In this document: piece by piece, positions 5,561 to 13,504 of the stretch | How the letters are laid out: each line of letters opens with the position of its first letter | Numbering within the stretch: the first letter of the stretch is position 1 | The notes under the pieces: model-generated | The model's input: the letters and a program-made list of their open reading frames with translations, nothing else | Databases searched by the model: none | Told to the model about the DNA's origin: nothing | IMG/VR virus record: IMGVR_UViG_3300042691_006032 | Location: 1-29,071 of that record | Length of the DNA stretch: 29,071 nt | Origin: a virus | Strand: one strand, 5' to 3' | Made by a program: the position numbers and the translations under genes

Positions 5561-7292
5561 TATCGACGGCCAGCCAGTAGATATCGACCTTACGCTGGCC
5601 GAACTCGACAAGGCCGACTGTGAGGAAAGCCTTTACTTCTTCCTAGAGAAAGCGTGGCCCTACATCGATGGGTCAACCTTCACCCATGGCTGGCCTATTC
5701 AAGCCGTGGCAGAACATCTTGAAGCCGTGGCACGCGGTGACATACGCCGCCTTATCATCAACATCCCGCCACGTTGTGCCAAATCATCGCTGGTGTCCGT
5801 GGCATTCCCAGCGTGGACATGGGCGCAACCAAAAGAAAACTGGGGGCCAACCTGTGGTCCGCAAGTGCAGTTTCTCCATGCGTCCTATGCCCAACAGCTT
5901 TCTCTGCGCGATTCGACCAAGTGCCGCCGTCTGATTGAAAGCCCGTGGTATCAAAAGCTGTGGGGCGAAGGGTTTAGACTCCAAGGCGACCAGAACACCA
6001 AAACCCGCTTCGACAACAATATGAACGGGTCCCGCCTCGCCACATCGGTAGGGTCCGCCCTGACCGGTGAAGGCGGCTCTATCATCATCGTTGACGATCC
6101 GAACGCCGCGCAGGAAGCCTTCTCAGAGGCAACCATTGCCGCCACGATTGAGTGGTGGGACAGCGCGCTCTCGACCCGTCTCAATGATCCTAAGACTGGC
6201 GCGTTTGTTGTCATCCAGCAGAGACTGTCAGAAGAGGATTTGACCGGCCACATCCTGTCAAAAGACCAAGGTGACTGGACTCATCTGTGTTTGCCCATGC
6301 GTTATGAGTGGCAACGGCATTCCCAGACCATCTTAGGTTATGATTTGGAGGAAGAACCGGTCATCTGGAACGATCCGCGCGGCTGTATTGAGCTAGATGG
6401 CGAGGAAGTCTGCCTTGTTGAAGTCGATGAGGATGGCGGGCGTGTCCCCATCGGGCCAGAAGCACAGATTGAACTAGAAGAGCGAGAAGGAAAGCTGCTT
6501 TGGCCAGAGCGTTTCGGGCCAAATGAAGTGCGAATCCTAGAAAGACAGCTTGGCCCATGGGCTGCGGCCGGTCAGTTGCAGCAAAGACCAGAGCCAAAAG
6601 GCGGCGGCATCATCAAAAGAGACTGGTGGATGCCATGGGATAGCTCTGTTTATCCCAATATGGACATGATTATCGCCTGTCTCGACACCGCCTACACCAC
6701 AAAAACCGAAAATGACCCCTCTGCTATGACGATTTGGGGCGTTTTTTCGGGCGATGTGGTCGCTCAGAACATGAAACAGATTGGCGGATGGTCAGAGAGG
6801 TCGTTTTCTGAGAGCCACCCCCGCGTTATGCTCATGTATGCGTGGCAAGGTAGGTACGAATTGCATGAATTGGTCGCAAAAGTGGGCCAAACATGCCGAA
6901 ATATGCGCGTTGACCAGCTTTTGATCGAAAATAAAGCCGCTGGACACTCTGTTGCCCAAGAAATCAGGCGTCTTTACGGGTTTGAGAGCTTTGGGGTGAC
7001 GATGTTTGACCCTAAATCGCAAGATAAGATGGCCAGACTGTACTCAGTGCAGCATTTCTTCGCTGAGGGGTTGATTTACGCGCCAAATATGAGTTGGGCA
7101 GAGATGGTCATTACCCAAGTTGGCCAATTTCCCAAAGGAAAGCACGACGATTTGGTTGATACAGCATCGATGGCATTACGCCACCTACGCGATATCGGCA
7201 TATTGATTCGCGGGCAAGAGTGGGCGGCAGAAGCGGAAGCTAATCTCCGCTATAGCGGCTCTAGTAGCGTGGAGCCTCTTTATCCGGCATAA
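5547..7292 (+). CDS. terL: Terminase large subunit
   Basis: DNA-packaging ATPase and nuclease, 581 aa. The ATPase half shows a degenerate Walker A (INIPPRCAKSS, about 71-81), where the classical second glycine is Ala, and Walker B SIIIVDDP (178-185). The nuclease half shows the three acidic sites expected of the RNase H-like fold: CLDTAYTTKTENDPSAM (D380), LLIENKAAG (E461) and KGKHDDLVDTAS (D534, D535, D538). The length is typical. It works with the small subunit and docks on the portal encoded downstream. The start at ATG 5547 overlaps the preceding gene. Confidence 0.97.
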   Translation: MAILDIDGQPVDIDLTLAELDKADCEESLYFFLEKAWPYIDGSTFTHGWPIQAVAEHLEAVARGDIRRLIINIPPRCAKSSLVSVAFPAWTWAQPKENWGPTCGPQVQFLHASYAQQLSLRDSTKCRRLIESPWYQKLWGEGFRLQGDQNTKTRFDNNMNGSRLATSVGSALTGEGGSIIIVDDPNAAQEAFSEATIAATIEWWDSALSTRLNDPKTGAFVVIQQRLSEEDLTGHILSKDQGDWTHLCLPMRYEWQRHSQTILGYDLEEEPVIWNDPRGCIELDGEEVCLVEVDEDGGRVPIGPEAQIELEEREGKLLWPERFGPNEVRILERQLGPWAAAGQLQQRPEPKGGGIIKRDWWMPWDSSVYPNMDMIIACLDTAYTTKTENDPSAMTIWGVFSGDVVAQNMKQIGGWSERSFSESHPRVMLMYAWQGRYELHELVAKVGQTCRNMRVDQLLIENKAAGHSVAQEIRRLYGFESFGVTMFDPKSQDKMARLYSVQHFFAEGLIYAPNMSWAEMVITQVGQFPKGKHDDLVDTASMALRHLRDIGILIRGQEWAAEAEANLRYSGSSSVEPLYPA

Positions 7293-7317
7293 TGCACCCT
7301 GATATAAGGGGGATAAA

Positions 7318-7536
7318 ATGGAACCCGTTCTTGCCAATGCCACGGTCGATGTCATCCGTGAATCGACCCCGCAGAAGATTGGATTATTTCGCGTCAACGT
7401 ATGGGGCCAGCCGCCTTATGCGGAGACGCGCATCTATGAAATTATGGCAAAAAACGATACACTAGCGGCCCAACAAGGCATCCGGCGCTTTGTTTCAGAA
7501 ATGCAAACAGTCTCCCAACAGGGGAACGATCAATGA
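7318..7536 (+). CDS. Conserved small phage protein between terminase and portal (72 aa)
   Basis: ATG 7318 follows AAGGGGGATAAA, a strong ribosome site; a 4-bp CCCT/AGGG hairpin (7297-7310) may partly cover it. The sequence VNVWGQPPYAETRIYEIMAK followed by NDTLAAQQGIRRFV resembles a small phage family commonly found here, with W-G-x-x-P-Y and D-T-L-A-A-Q-x-G-I-x-x-F-V motifs and no known function. It overlaps the portal gene by four bases. Confidence 0.75.
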   Translation: MEPVLANATVDVIRESTPQKIGLFRVNVWGQPPYAETRIYEIMAKNDTLAAQQGIRRFVSEMQTVSQQGNDQ

Positions 7537-9824
7537 GCATGACCCCCGGCCTAATCCCGAATATCCGCGAGTTGTTCCCGCAGGAGCAGCCTGCTGGCGA
7601 GGGGGAAGATGTCATTGTCGAAATCATCGAAGGTGATGACAAGCCTGTATTTGATACCGATGGCAACATCCTAGAAATCCAGCACGCTGACGGCTCAATC
7701 ACGGTTTCCATGGACGGCAAGCCGATTGAGCAAAGCCGTGAAGAGCGCGACACATCATCGTGGTTCCGCAATCTTGCTGAAGAGATTGCCCCGATGGAAT
7801 TGAGCCGCATTAGCGGCGACCTCATGCGCGCGATCAAAGAAGACCTCGACAGCCGCAAAGACTGGATTGAAGACCGCGCCCAAGGCATCAAGCTTCTGGG
7901 ATTGAAGATTGAAATTCCCGGCGTGCAAGGCGCGTCAGATGGTGCGCCCGTCGAAGGCATGAGCAAGGTTCGCCACCCGCTCTTGCTTGAAGCTGTGCTG
8001 CGCTTCCAAGCCAATGCTCGCTCTGAACTTCTGCCGACCGATGGCCCTGTCAAAATTCGCAATGACAGCAATTATGCCACGTTGGAGCAGGACCAAACTG
8101 CCAATGCTCTTCAGCGTGACATGAACCACTATCTGACGAGCGTTGCCAAAGAATACTACCCTGACACCGACCGCATGTTGCTCATGCTTGGCTTTGGTGG
8201 CACCTCGTTCAAGAAAGTTTACTTCTGCCCTCTGCGTGGCAGGCCGGTGTCAGAATCTGTCGATGCTGACGATTTGATCGTCAACAATGCTGCGACAGAC
8301 CTAAGCAATGCCAAGCGCATTACTCACCGCACGAACCTAAAGCCATCGACGGTCAAGCGCCTGCAAATCCTTGGTGTATATCGTGACGTTGCTCTCTCGA
8401 CTCCCGATTATGCAAATCCTAACGCTGCACAGAGAGAGAAGATGTCGCAGCAGGGTATCTCACAGGATAGTTTTAATCCTGAAGACCGTGACCGCGAAAT
8501 CTACGAGTGCTACTGCGAACTCGACATTCTTGGGTTTGAGCATCGATATAAGGGCAAAGAAACGGGCCTTGAAATCCCGTATCGTGTCACGATTGATGTC
8601 TCTTCAAAAGAAATTCTATCGATTGTGAGGAACTATGACGAAGAAACTCAGGAGCTTCCTGAAGCGCGCGTTAACTTTGTTAAATATACGTTCGTTCCGG
8701 GCCTTGGGTTCTACGACATTGGACTCCTCCACATCCTTGGTAACACAACAAACGCCATTACTGCCGCATGGCGTGAACTACTCGACGCTGGAATGTATAA
8801 CAATTTCCCCGGCTTCCTCATGGCAGACACGGGAGCGCGTCAAAACACAAACATCTTCCGCGTCCCGCCCGGAGGCGGCGCACTCGTAAAAACAAACGGT
8901 ATGCCGATCACGCAAGCCATCATGCCGCTCCCGTATAAGGAGCCATCTGGCGCGTTGATGAACCTTGTCACGCAAATGGCAGACACGGGCCAGCGCATTG
9001 GTGGAACATCCGAAGCGCAGGTCGGTGAAGGCAAGGCAGACATGCCGGTTGGCACAACCTTGGCGCTGATTGAGCAAGCAACCAAGGTGCTTAACGCTGT
9101 TCACAAGCGTATGCACACAGCCCAAGCTGAAGAGTTTGCGCTTCTTATGCGCTGCTTCAAAGAACATCCTGAGTCTTTCGTTGGCCGTTGCAAAAAGCCG
9201 TCGATGGAATGGACCGTTGATAATTTTGTGAAGGCTTTGGAAGATTGCGACCTTGTTCCGCAAGCTGATCCGAACACAGCTTCGCAAGCGCAGCGCATCA
9301 TGAAGGTGTCGGCGCTGAAGCAGTTGGCAATGGCAAACCCGTCTCTCTATGACGCGACCGCCGTTGACACGGCTGCGTTGCAAGCGATGGGTTGGAGCAA
9401 CCCGCAGCAATTTATGATCCCAGCAGAAAAGATGGGCGAGCCAAGCCCAGAAATCCTGAAGGGCCTTGCGGAGATCGAAAGCGACAAGATGTCGGCCGAA
9501 GCGCGGATGCTGGATTCTCAGACGCGCGCACGGCAGGTCGATGCAGAAATCGAACTCAAAAAAGCCGAAGCGCAGCGCGAAATGCAAGAAGGTCAATCTG
9601 GCATTTCCGAAGAGATGATGAAAATGGCATCGGATCGACAGAACCGGTTGTCAAACGAGCGCGTTCAGTTGATCGATTTGGCACAGGATGTGTTGCAACA
9701 TCCTGAAGCTATGGCGATGATCCAGCCGTTGATTCAGCCCGCTTTGCAAGAGTTGGCAGTCAACAAACCGCAGCCTGCCCCAGATGGCGTTATGCCACCA
9801 GTTCCCGGTGTCATTCCGCAATAA
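7533..9824 (+). CDS. Portal protein (P22-like)
   Basis: Dodecameric ring at the packaging vertex, 763 aa. The sequence has the layout of P22-type portals: an acidic N-terminal arm, a core with the pattern RHPLLLEAVLRFQANARSEL (about residues 148-167), the stem/clip region with YTFVPGLGFYDIGLLHILGN, and a long helical C-terminus rich in Gln/Glu (ARMLDSQTRARQVDAEIELK) that may form the barrel. The start ATG 7533 overlaps the upstream stop (ATGA). It follows the large terminase as expected. Confidence 0.93.
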   Translation: MSMTPGLIPNIRELFPQEQPAGEGEDVIVEIIEGDDKPVFDTDGNILEIQHADGSITVSMDGKPIEQSREERDTSSWFRNLAEEIAPMELSRISGDLMRAIKEDLDSRKDWIEDRAQGIKLLGLKIEIPGVQGASDGAPVEGMSKVRHPLLLEAVLRFQANARSELLPTDGPVKIRNDSNYATLEQDQTANALQRDMNHYLTSVAKEYYPDTDRMLLMLGFGGTSFKKVYFCPLRGRPVSESVDADDLIVNNAATDLSNAKRITHRTNLKPSTVKRLQILGVYRDVALSTPDYANPNAAQREKMSQQGISQDSFNPEDRDREIYECYCELDILGFEHRYKGKETGLEIPYRVTIDVSSKEILSIVRNYDEETQELPEARVNFVKYTFVPGLGFYDIGLLHILGNTTNAITAAWRELLDAGMYNNFPGFLMADTGARQNTNIFRVPPGGGALVKTNGMPITQAIMPLPYKEPSGALMNLVTQMADTGQRIGGTSEAQVGEGKADMPVGTTLALIEQATKVLNAVHKRMHTAQAEEFALLMRCFKEHPESFVGRCKKPSMEWTVDNFVKALEDCDLVPQADPNTASQAQRIMKVSALKQLAMANPSLYDATAVDTAALQAMGWSNPQQFMIPAEKMGEPSPEILKGLAEIESDKMSAEARMLDSQTRARQVDAEIELKKAEAQREMQEGQSGISEEMMKMASDRQNRLSNERVQLIDLAQDVLQHPEAMAMIQPLIQPALQELAVNKPQPAPDGVMPPVPGVIPQ

Positions 9825-9934
9825 GCATCTGTGACAGGTGGCAAACTTATGTTAGTCTTTGACAAGACTTGATGTCGCCCAAGTCAGCAGGTCAGGCGGC
9901 ACCGGGGACGCCCGGTTAACTCCATGGAGCAGTC
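9825..9934 (+). promoter_or_regulatory. Structured leader with alternative hairpins before the 945-aa gene
   Basis: AGTCTT (9854-9859) can pair with AAGACT (9864-9869). Alternatively GACTTG (9866-9871) can pair with CAAGTC (9880-9885). The two share 9866-9869 and so exclude each other. A further perfect hairpin, ACCGGG/CCCGGT (9901-9906 with 9911-9916), precedes the palindrome CTCCATGGAG (9920-9929), which contains the GGAG ribosome site for ATG 9935. A TTGACA lies at 9859-9864, but no good -10 follows. The pairings are seen; attenuation or translational control is inference. Confidence 0.4.
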
Positions 9935-12772
9935 ATGTCTGATATGGCGCGTAAGGCCCGTCTGGCCCTCAAAGCAAAAGCAAAGTCGCTTGCTGGTGAA
10001 AAAGACACCAAGGTTGATTCGTCCGATTGGACGCAGGCCGAACCTCTAAATGCTGATGTTAAGACGGGTGCGCGCCCTATTTCGCGCCGCGCTTTTAAGA
10101 AGGGTGGCAAGGTTGTTGGCGAGAAAGCCAAGGCCAACATGGGCCGCAAGCCCCGCGCTGCTGGTGGCATGTCACCGAAGGCTTATGCCGATGCCAAGAT
10201 TAACCGCAATGTGAAGGATGCCAACGAAGAGCGCGAAGGCAAGAAGCACATTGGCGGGTTTAAAAAGGGTGGCCGCACGCATCGTGAGGATGGCGGCGGT
10301 GTCATGCCTTCTCCTGAAGAAAAAGCCAAAACTCCTTCTCAGTTTATAGTTGTTGACCCGGATGGAACTCAATACGGTGGCGTGTACTCGTCTCGTAGCC
10401 GCGCCAATCGCGCGATGGACAAAAGAGACAATGAATACGGTGCATACCGCTATCGCGTGAAAGAAATCACCCCCAAAGCTAAGGGTGGCCGCACTCGCCG
10501 CCAAGAAGGCGGGCAGGTTGATCAGTATGATCGTGAGGCCCTGAAGAAGCTCATTGAGCGTGAATCGACAGGCGTGAAGCCGCGCGGTGAAAGCCGTGAA
10601 GTCGAAGCCTCTGATCTTTATACTCCAGAGCAGTTGAAGCGCCTTGAAGCTGGCCGCAAGAAGGGTGGCCGCACTAAGCGCGAAGAGGGCGGCCGCACCG
10701 GTATGCGCTCTGAATCGACGGAATACGCGAAAAAGAGCCGCGCGGCCGACGAAGAATACAAAAACGCCCAAGAAAAATATTTCAAAGGCGGCATGAAGAA
10801 TTGGGAAGAAAGCGGCGGCTACGAAGACAAGCATGGCCAGTACCACAGCCGCAAAAAGGGTGGCCGCGCCAAAAAGCAGGCTGGCGGAGCCATGATGATG
10901 GACCCGCGTCTTGGCATGGTTAGCCCGCGCGCATTGGAATTCACGAATGGTTCCATGGTCCCCGGCTTGAAGAAGGGTGGCAAGGTCAAGGCTGGCGCGT
11001 CCTTTGATGAAATGCGTTCCAAGTTTGGTACGCAGGTCATGAAGAAGGGTGGCAAGGCACATGGCGATGAAGCCATGGATAAGGCTCTCATCAAGAAGAT
11101 GGTTAAGAAGGAAGCTCGCACTGGTCGCGCTTCCGGTGGCCGTCAGTCGTTCAACTCTGCATTTGCTGAAGCCCGCAAGAACGGCATGGACCTGTTCGAG
11201 TGGAACGGCAAAAAGTACAACACGAAGCTTGCGGAAGGCCCCAAGAACGTGCCGCTGCCGCCGTCTTCGCGTGACCGCCCCGGCGCGGACATTGGCACGG
11301 GTGAGCGCCCAGAGCAGTCTGGCCGTGAACTTATGAATGAGCCGCCGCGCCGCCGCACTACAACGATCAATGAAACGGATGCCATGGGTTCGCCTACCGG
11401 CATGACCCGTGAGGTTGAAGCGCCACGGGCCGCATCAGAAGAAAGCGGCATGATCAACCGGTTGGTGCGTGAAACCCCGCTCAGTGGCTGGGGCTCGCGT
11501 TATCGTGGTTGGAGCGAGCGTGACAGCAGCGAAGGTGCTCGCAAGAAGGGTGGCCGGGCCAAGCGTGCCTGCGGCGGTTATGCCGGTGGTGGCATGGCTG
11601 AAGAAGGTGGCAAGCGTGGCAAGAAGGGTTCGGGCAAGACGAACATCAACATCGTCATTGCCGCTGGAAAGCCTGCTGACCAACAGCAGATGCAGCAGCC
11701 GCCTGCCGGTCCTCCTCCGGGCATGATGCCTCCGCCGCCTGCTCCGCAGGGTGGCGCTCCGATGCCGCCGCCTGAAATGATGGCTGGCATGGGCGCTCCT
11801 CCGATGGGCCGTAAGCGCGGTGGCCGTGCTGGCTATGCGGCGGGTGGACAGCCTGTCACAACGACAACGACAGCGCGCCCTGTCACACCTACAACGACAA
11901 CGACAACACGCCCTGCGGCTCAACGCGGGCCTGTTTCGCCAAATCTTGGAACAACCGCTGGTCCGGGTGGTGGTCGCCCTGCTCCAATCACGGTGCAGCC
12001 GCCCATTATGCCGCCGTCAGCTACCCCAAAAGCCCCCGGCTTTGGAATTGGCGGCCCAAATCCGGGCCGCCCAGCGCCTATGCCAATCCGCGATCCGGGT
12101 TTTGGCAATCCGCAAATCGGTCAACCCGGTATCGGCAATCCGCCAATGGTTAAACCGGGATTTGACGCTCCCATGCCGGGTGTTGGCCGTCCCGGCACAG
12201 TTGTCGATGTGAACCGTCCGGGCGCTCCGCCGCAAATCGGTCAACCCGGCATCGGCGGTATGCCAATCCGTGACCCCGGTTTTGGCTATCCTCAGATGGG
12301 TGGCCCTAAGATGCCGATTGCTAGTGTTCCAATGCCGATGCCTATTGGTACCGGTATTGGTCGTGAGCCCGGTTTTGGCAGCCCGCAACTTGATACGAAG
12401 TCGCCAGAAGCCTTGGCCGCTCTGTATCAGCAATTCCTCGCTCAACAGCAAGTTGGCGCGATGCCGCGCAAATCCGGTGGCCGTGTCACCAAAGTAGCCA
12501 AGTCCTATCAAGACATGGAAGCTGGTGCTGGTTCGGGCGAGGGCCGGTTGCAGAAGACGGACATTGCCAAGCGTCTGCCGAAAAAGCAGGAGAATGGCGA
12601 GAACGTCTATGAAGGTCGCGGCTACCCGAACAAGGTTTTGGGTGCCACAGGTGGTCGCACGGCTCGCAAGACTGGTGGCAAAACCTACGGCTCTTATAAG
12701 GACATGGATGCTGGCGCGGGCTCTGGTGAAGGCCGTCTTGAAAAGACGGAAATCCAGAAGCGTAAGCGGTAA
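9935..12772 (+). CDS. Large modular basic Gly/Pro-rich protein, probable virion component (945 aa)
   Basis: No classical domain recognised. Residues 1-550 carry repeated basic linkers of the form K-K/R-x-G-G-[RK], for example RAFKKGGKVVGEKAKANMG (52-70), FKKGGRTHREDGGG (109-122), RKKGGRTKREEGG (241-253) and RKKGGRAKRACGG (536-548). They separate small modules: a beta-like unit QFIVVDPDGTQYGG (136-149) with NEYGAYRYRV (166-175), and a unit SFNSAFAEARKNGMDLFEWN (405-424), the latter familiar from other phage proteins. Residues 568-640 are hydrophobic then Pro/Met/Gly-rich, 641-660 Thr-rich, and 680-820 repeat PGFGxPQ and QPGIG. The C-terminus has two copies of SYxDMxAGAGSGEGRL. The start has GGAG at 9926. 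Its position between portal and scaffold suggests a head-associated or ejected protein that binds DNA through the basic linkers; that is inference. Confidence 0.8.
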   Translation: MSDMARKARLALKAKAKSLAGEKDTKVDSSDWTQAEPLNADVKTGARPISRRAFKKGGKVVGEKAKANMGRKPRAAGGMSPKAYADAKINRNVKDANEEREGKKHIGGFKKGGRTHREDGGGVMPSPEEKAKTPSQFIVVDPDGTQYGGVYSSRSRANRAMDKRDNEYGAYRYRVKEITPKAKGGRTRRQEGGQVDQYDREALKKLIERESTGVKPRGESREVEASDLYTPEQLKRLEAGRKKGGRTKREEGGRTGMRSESTEYAKKSRAADEEYKNAQEKYFKGGMKNWEESGGYEDKHGQYHSRKKGGRAKKQAGGAMMMDPRLGMVSPRALEFTNGSMVPGLKKGGKVKAGASFDEMRSKFGTQVMKKGGKAHGDEAMDKALIKKMVKKEARTGRASGGRQSFNSAFAEARKNGMDLFEWNGKKYNTKLAEGPKNVPLPPSSRDRPGADIGTGERPEQSGRELMNEPPRRRTTTINETDAMGSPTGMTREVEAPRAASEESGMINRLVRETPLSGWGSRYRGWSERDSSEGARKKGGRAKRACGGYAGGGMAEEGGKRGKKGSGKTNINIVIAAGKPADQQQMQQPPAGPPPGMMPPPPAPQGGAPMPPPEMMAGMGAPPMGRKRGGRAGYAAGGQPVTTTTTARPVTPTTTTTTRPAAQRGPVSPNLGTTAGPGGGRPAPITVQPPIMPPSATPKAPGFGIGGPNPGRPAPMPIRDPGFGNPQIGQPGIGNPPMVKPGFDAPMPGVGRPGTVVDVNRPGAPPQIGQPGIGGMPIRDPGFGYPQMGGPKMPIASVPMPMPIGTGIGREPGFGSPQLDTKSPEALAALYQQFLAQQQVGAMPRKSGGRVTKVAKSYQDMEAGAGSGEGRLQKTDIAKRLPKKQENGENVYEGRGYPNKVLGATGGRTARKTGGKTYGSYKDMDAGAGSGEGRLEKTEIQKRKR
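12503..12763 (+). repeat. Direct duplication of a 24-codon unit at the 3' end of the 945-aa gene
   Basis: Copy 1 (about 12503-12573) and copy 2 (about 12692-12763) both encode S-Y-[QK]-D-M-[ED]-A-G-A-G-S-G-E-G-R-L-x-K-T-[DE]-I-x-K-R. The DNA differs at many third positions, so the repeat is kept at protein level. KSGGR or KTGGK precedes each copy. Confidence 0.75.
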
Positions 12773-12773
12773 T

Positions 12774-12882
12774 TCACAGGAGGGTTGGACAAGCCGACCT
12801 GTGACTGGGCGGGGAAGAACCCCCTTCATCCCCGCCCAGAAATATCATCAAGGGGGTCCGTCAAAAGGGGGGACGGGACGCT
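12774..12882 (+). promoter_or_regulatory. Tandem stem-loops and predicted H-type pseudoknot in an intergenic leader
   Basis: TCACAGG/CCTGTGA (12774-12780 with 12798-12804) forms a first stem. Directly next to it, a perfect 10-bp stem joins 12805-12814 with 12830-12839 around a 15-base loop. Loop bases ACCCCCTT (12819-12826) are exactly complementary to AAGGGGGT (12850-12857), giving an H-type pseudoknot with an 8-bp second stem. The same loop can instead pair with AAGGGGG (12865-12871), the likely ribosome site for ATG 12883. No U tract follows the hairpin, so simple termination is less likely. Confidence 0.5.
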
Positions 12883-13089
12883 ATGCTGACCTATCACGCT
12901 AAGTTTTTGCACGAATATCGCAAAATGATGCAGCAAGAGATTGAGCGCATCAAAGAATACATGACCGTAGCCTACATGCAGGAAGGGTTTGATTTTTCCA
13001 ATTACCGACACCAAGTCGGTAAGGTGGAAGGGCTTCGCACGGCATTGGAATTCTGTGACGAAGTAGATTCTGAGCTTAACAAAGAGTGA
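12883..13089 (+). CDS. Small helical phage protein (68 aa)
   Basis: ATG 12883 is preceded by purine runs (AAAAGGGGGG at 12863-12872 and GGGACG). The protein is helical: FLHEYRKMMQQEIERIKEYM, then NYRHQVGKVEGLRTALEFCD and an acidic end. The Y-x-H-x-V-G-x-[IV]-E-G-L-R-x-A-L pattern is, from memory, common in small phage proteins upstream of head genes. A scaffold or assembly helper is possible but unproven. Translation may be controlled by the pseudoknot leader. Confidence 0.7.
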   Translation: MLTYHAKFLHEYRKMMQQEIERIKEYMTVAYMQEGFDFSNYRHQVGKVEGLRTALEFCDEVDSELNKE

Positions 13090-13100
13090 AGGGGGAATTT

Positions 13101-13493
13101 ATGCCGTTTATGATCATGGAACATCAGACTGACCCTAAAGAGGCCATTCTGAAGGAGTTGGGGGACATCTCATCCCTCGAAATCTACAATAATCAGGTGC
13201 TTGTGGCGGTCTATATCCGCCCTGAGAAGACCAAAAGTGGCATTCTCTTGCCCGGCCAGACCCGTGACGAAGACAAGTTTCAGTCAAAAGTCGGCCTTGT
13301 CCTGAAGAAAGGCCCGTCAGCGTTTGAAGACACAAACGGGCAATGGTTCAAAGACGTTCAAATCAATGAAATGGACTGGGTTGTGTTCCGCCCTAGTGAC
13401 GGATGGAGCATTACGGTCAACAATGTCCTGTGCCGCATGATTGATGACATGAATATCAGAGGCCGCGTCGATCACCCTGATCGCGTGTGGTGA
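13101..13493 (+). CDS. GroES-like co-chaperonin
   Basis: 130 aa, with the Cpn10 layout: a first beta strand (NNQVLVAVYIRPEKTKSG, residues 30-47), a mobile-loop region SGILLPGQTRDEDKF (46-60) whose hydrophobic I-L-L resembles the GroEL-binding I-V-L of GroES, then KVGLVLKKGPSAF, and a C-terminal sheet MDWVVFRPSDGWSITVNNVL. Phage co-chaperonins such as T4 gp31 replace GroES so that host GroEL can fold the capsid protein. The location just upstream of the scaffold and capsid genes supports that role. The 30-residue N-terminal extension and 10-residue tail are extra. ATG 13101 is chosen for its AAGGGGGAA ribosome site. Confidence 0.85.
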   Translation: MPFMIMEHQTDPKEAILKELGDISSLEIYNNQVLVAVYIRPEKTKSGILLPGQTRDEDKFQSKVGLVLKKGPSAFEDTNGQWFKDVQINEMDWVVFRPSDGWSITVNNVLCRMIDDMNIRGRVDHPDRVW

Positions 13494-13504
13494 TGGAGAA
13501 CAAT

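Noticed and set aside
8778-9596. Long minus-strand open frame opposite the portal gene, and similar ones opposite 9935-12829, 16184-17131 and 19666-20553
   Set aside because: They lie fully within confident + strand genes, their translations are rich in Arg, His and Leu as expected for shadow frames, and they have no ribosome sites or known motifs.
9859-9887. Promoter based on TTGACA at 9859-9864
   Set aside because: No acceptable -10 hexamer lies 16-18 bases downstream. The TTGACA is explained by the hairpin it sits in.
12805-12839. Simple rho-independent terminator after the 945-aa gene
   Set aside because: The 10-bp stem is strong, but it is followed by AAATATCATC rather than a U tract. 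The loop complementarity to downstream purine tracts favours a structured leader.
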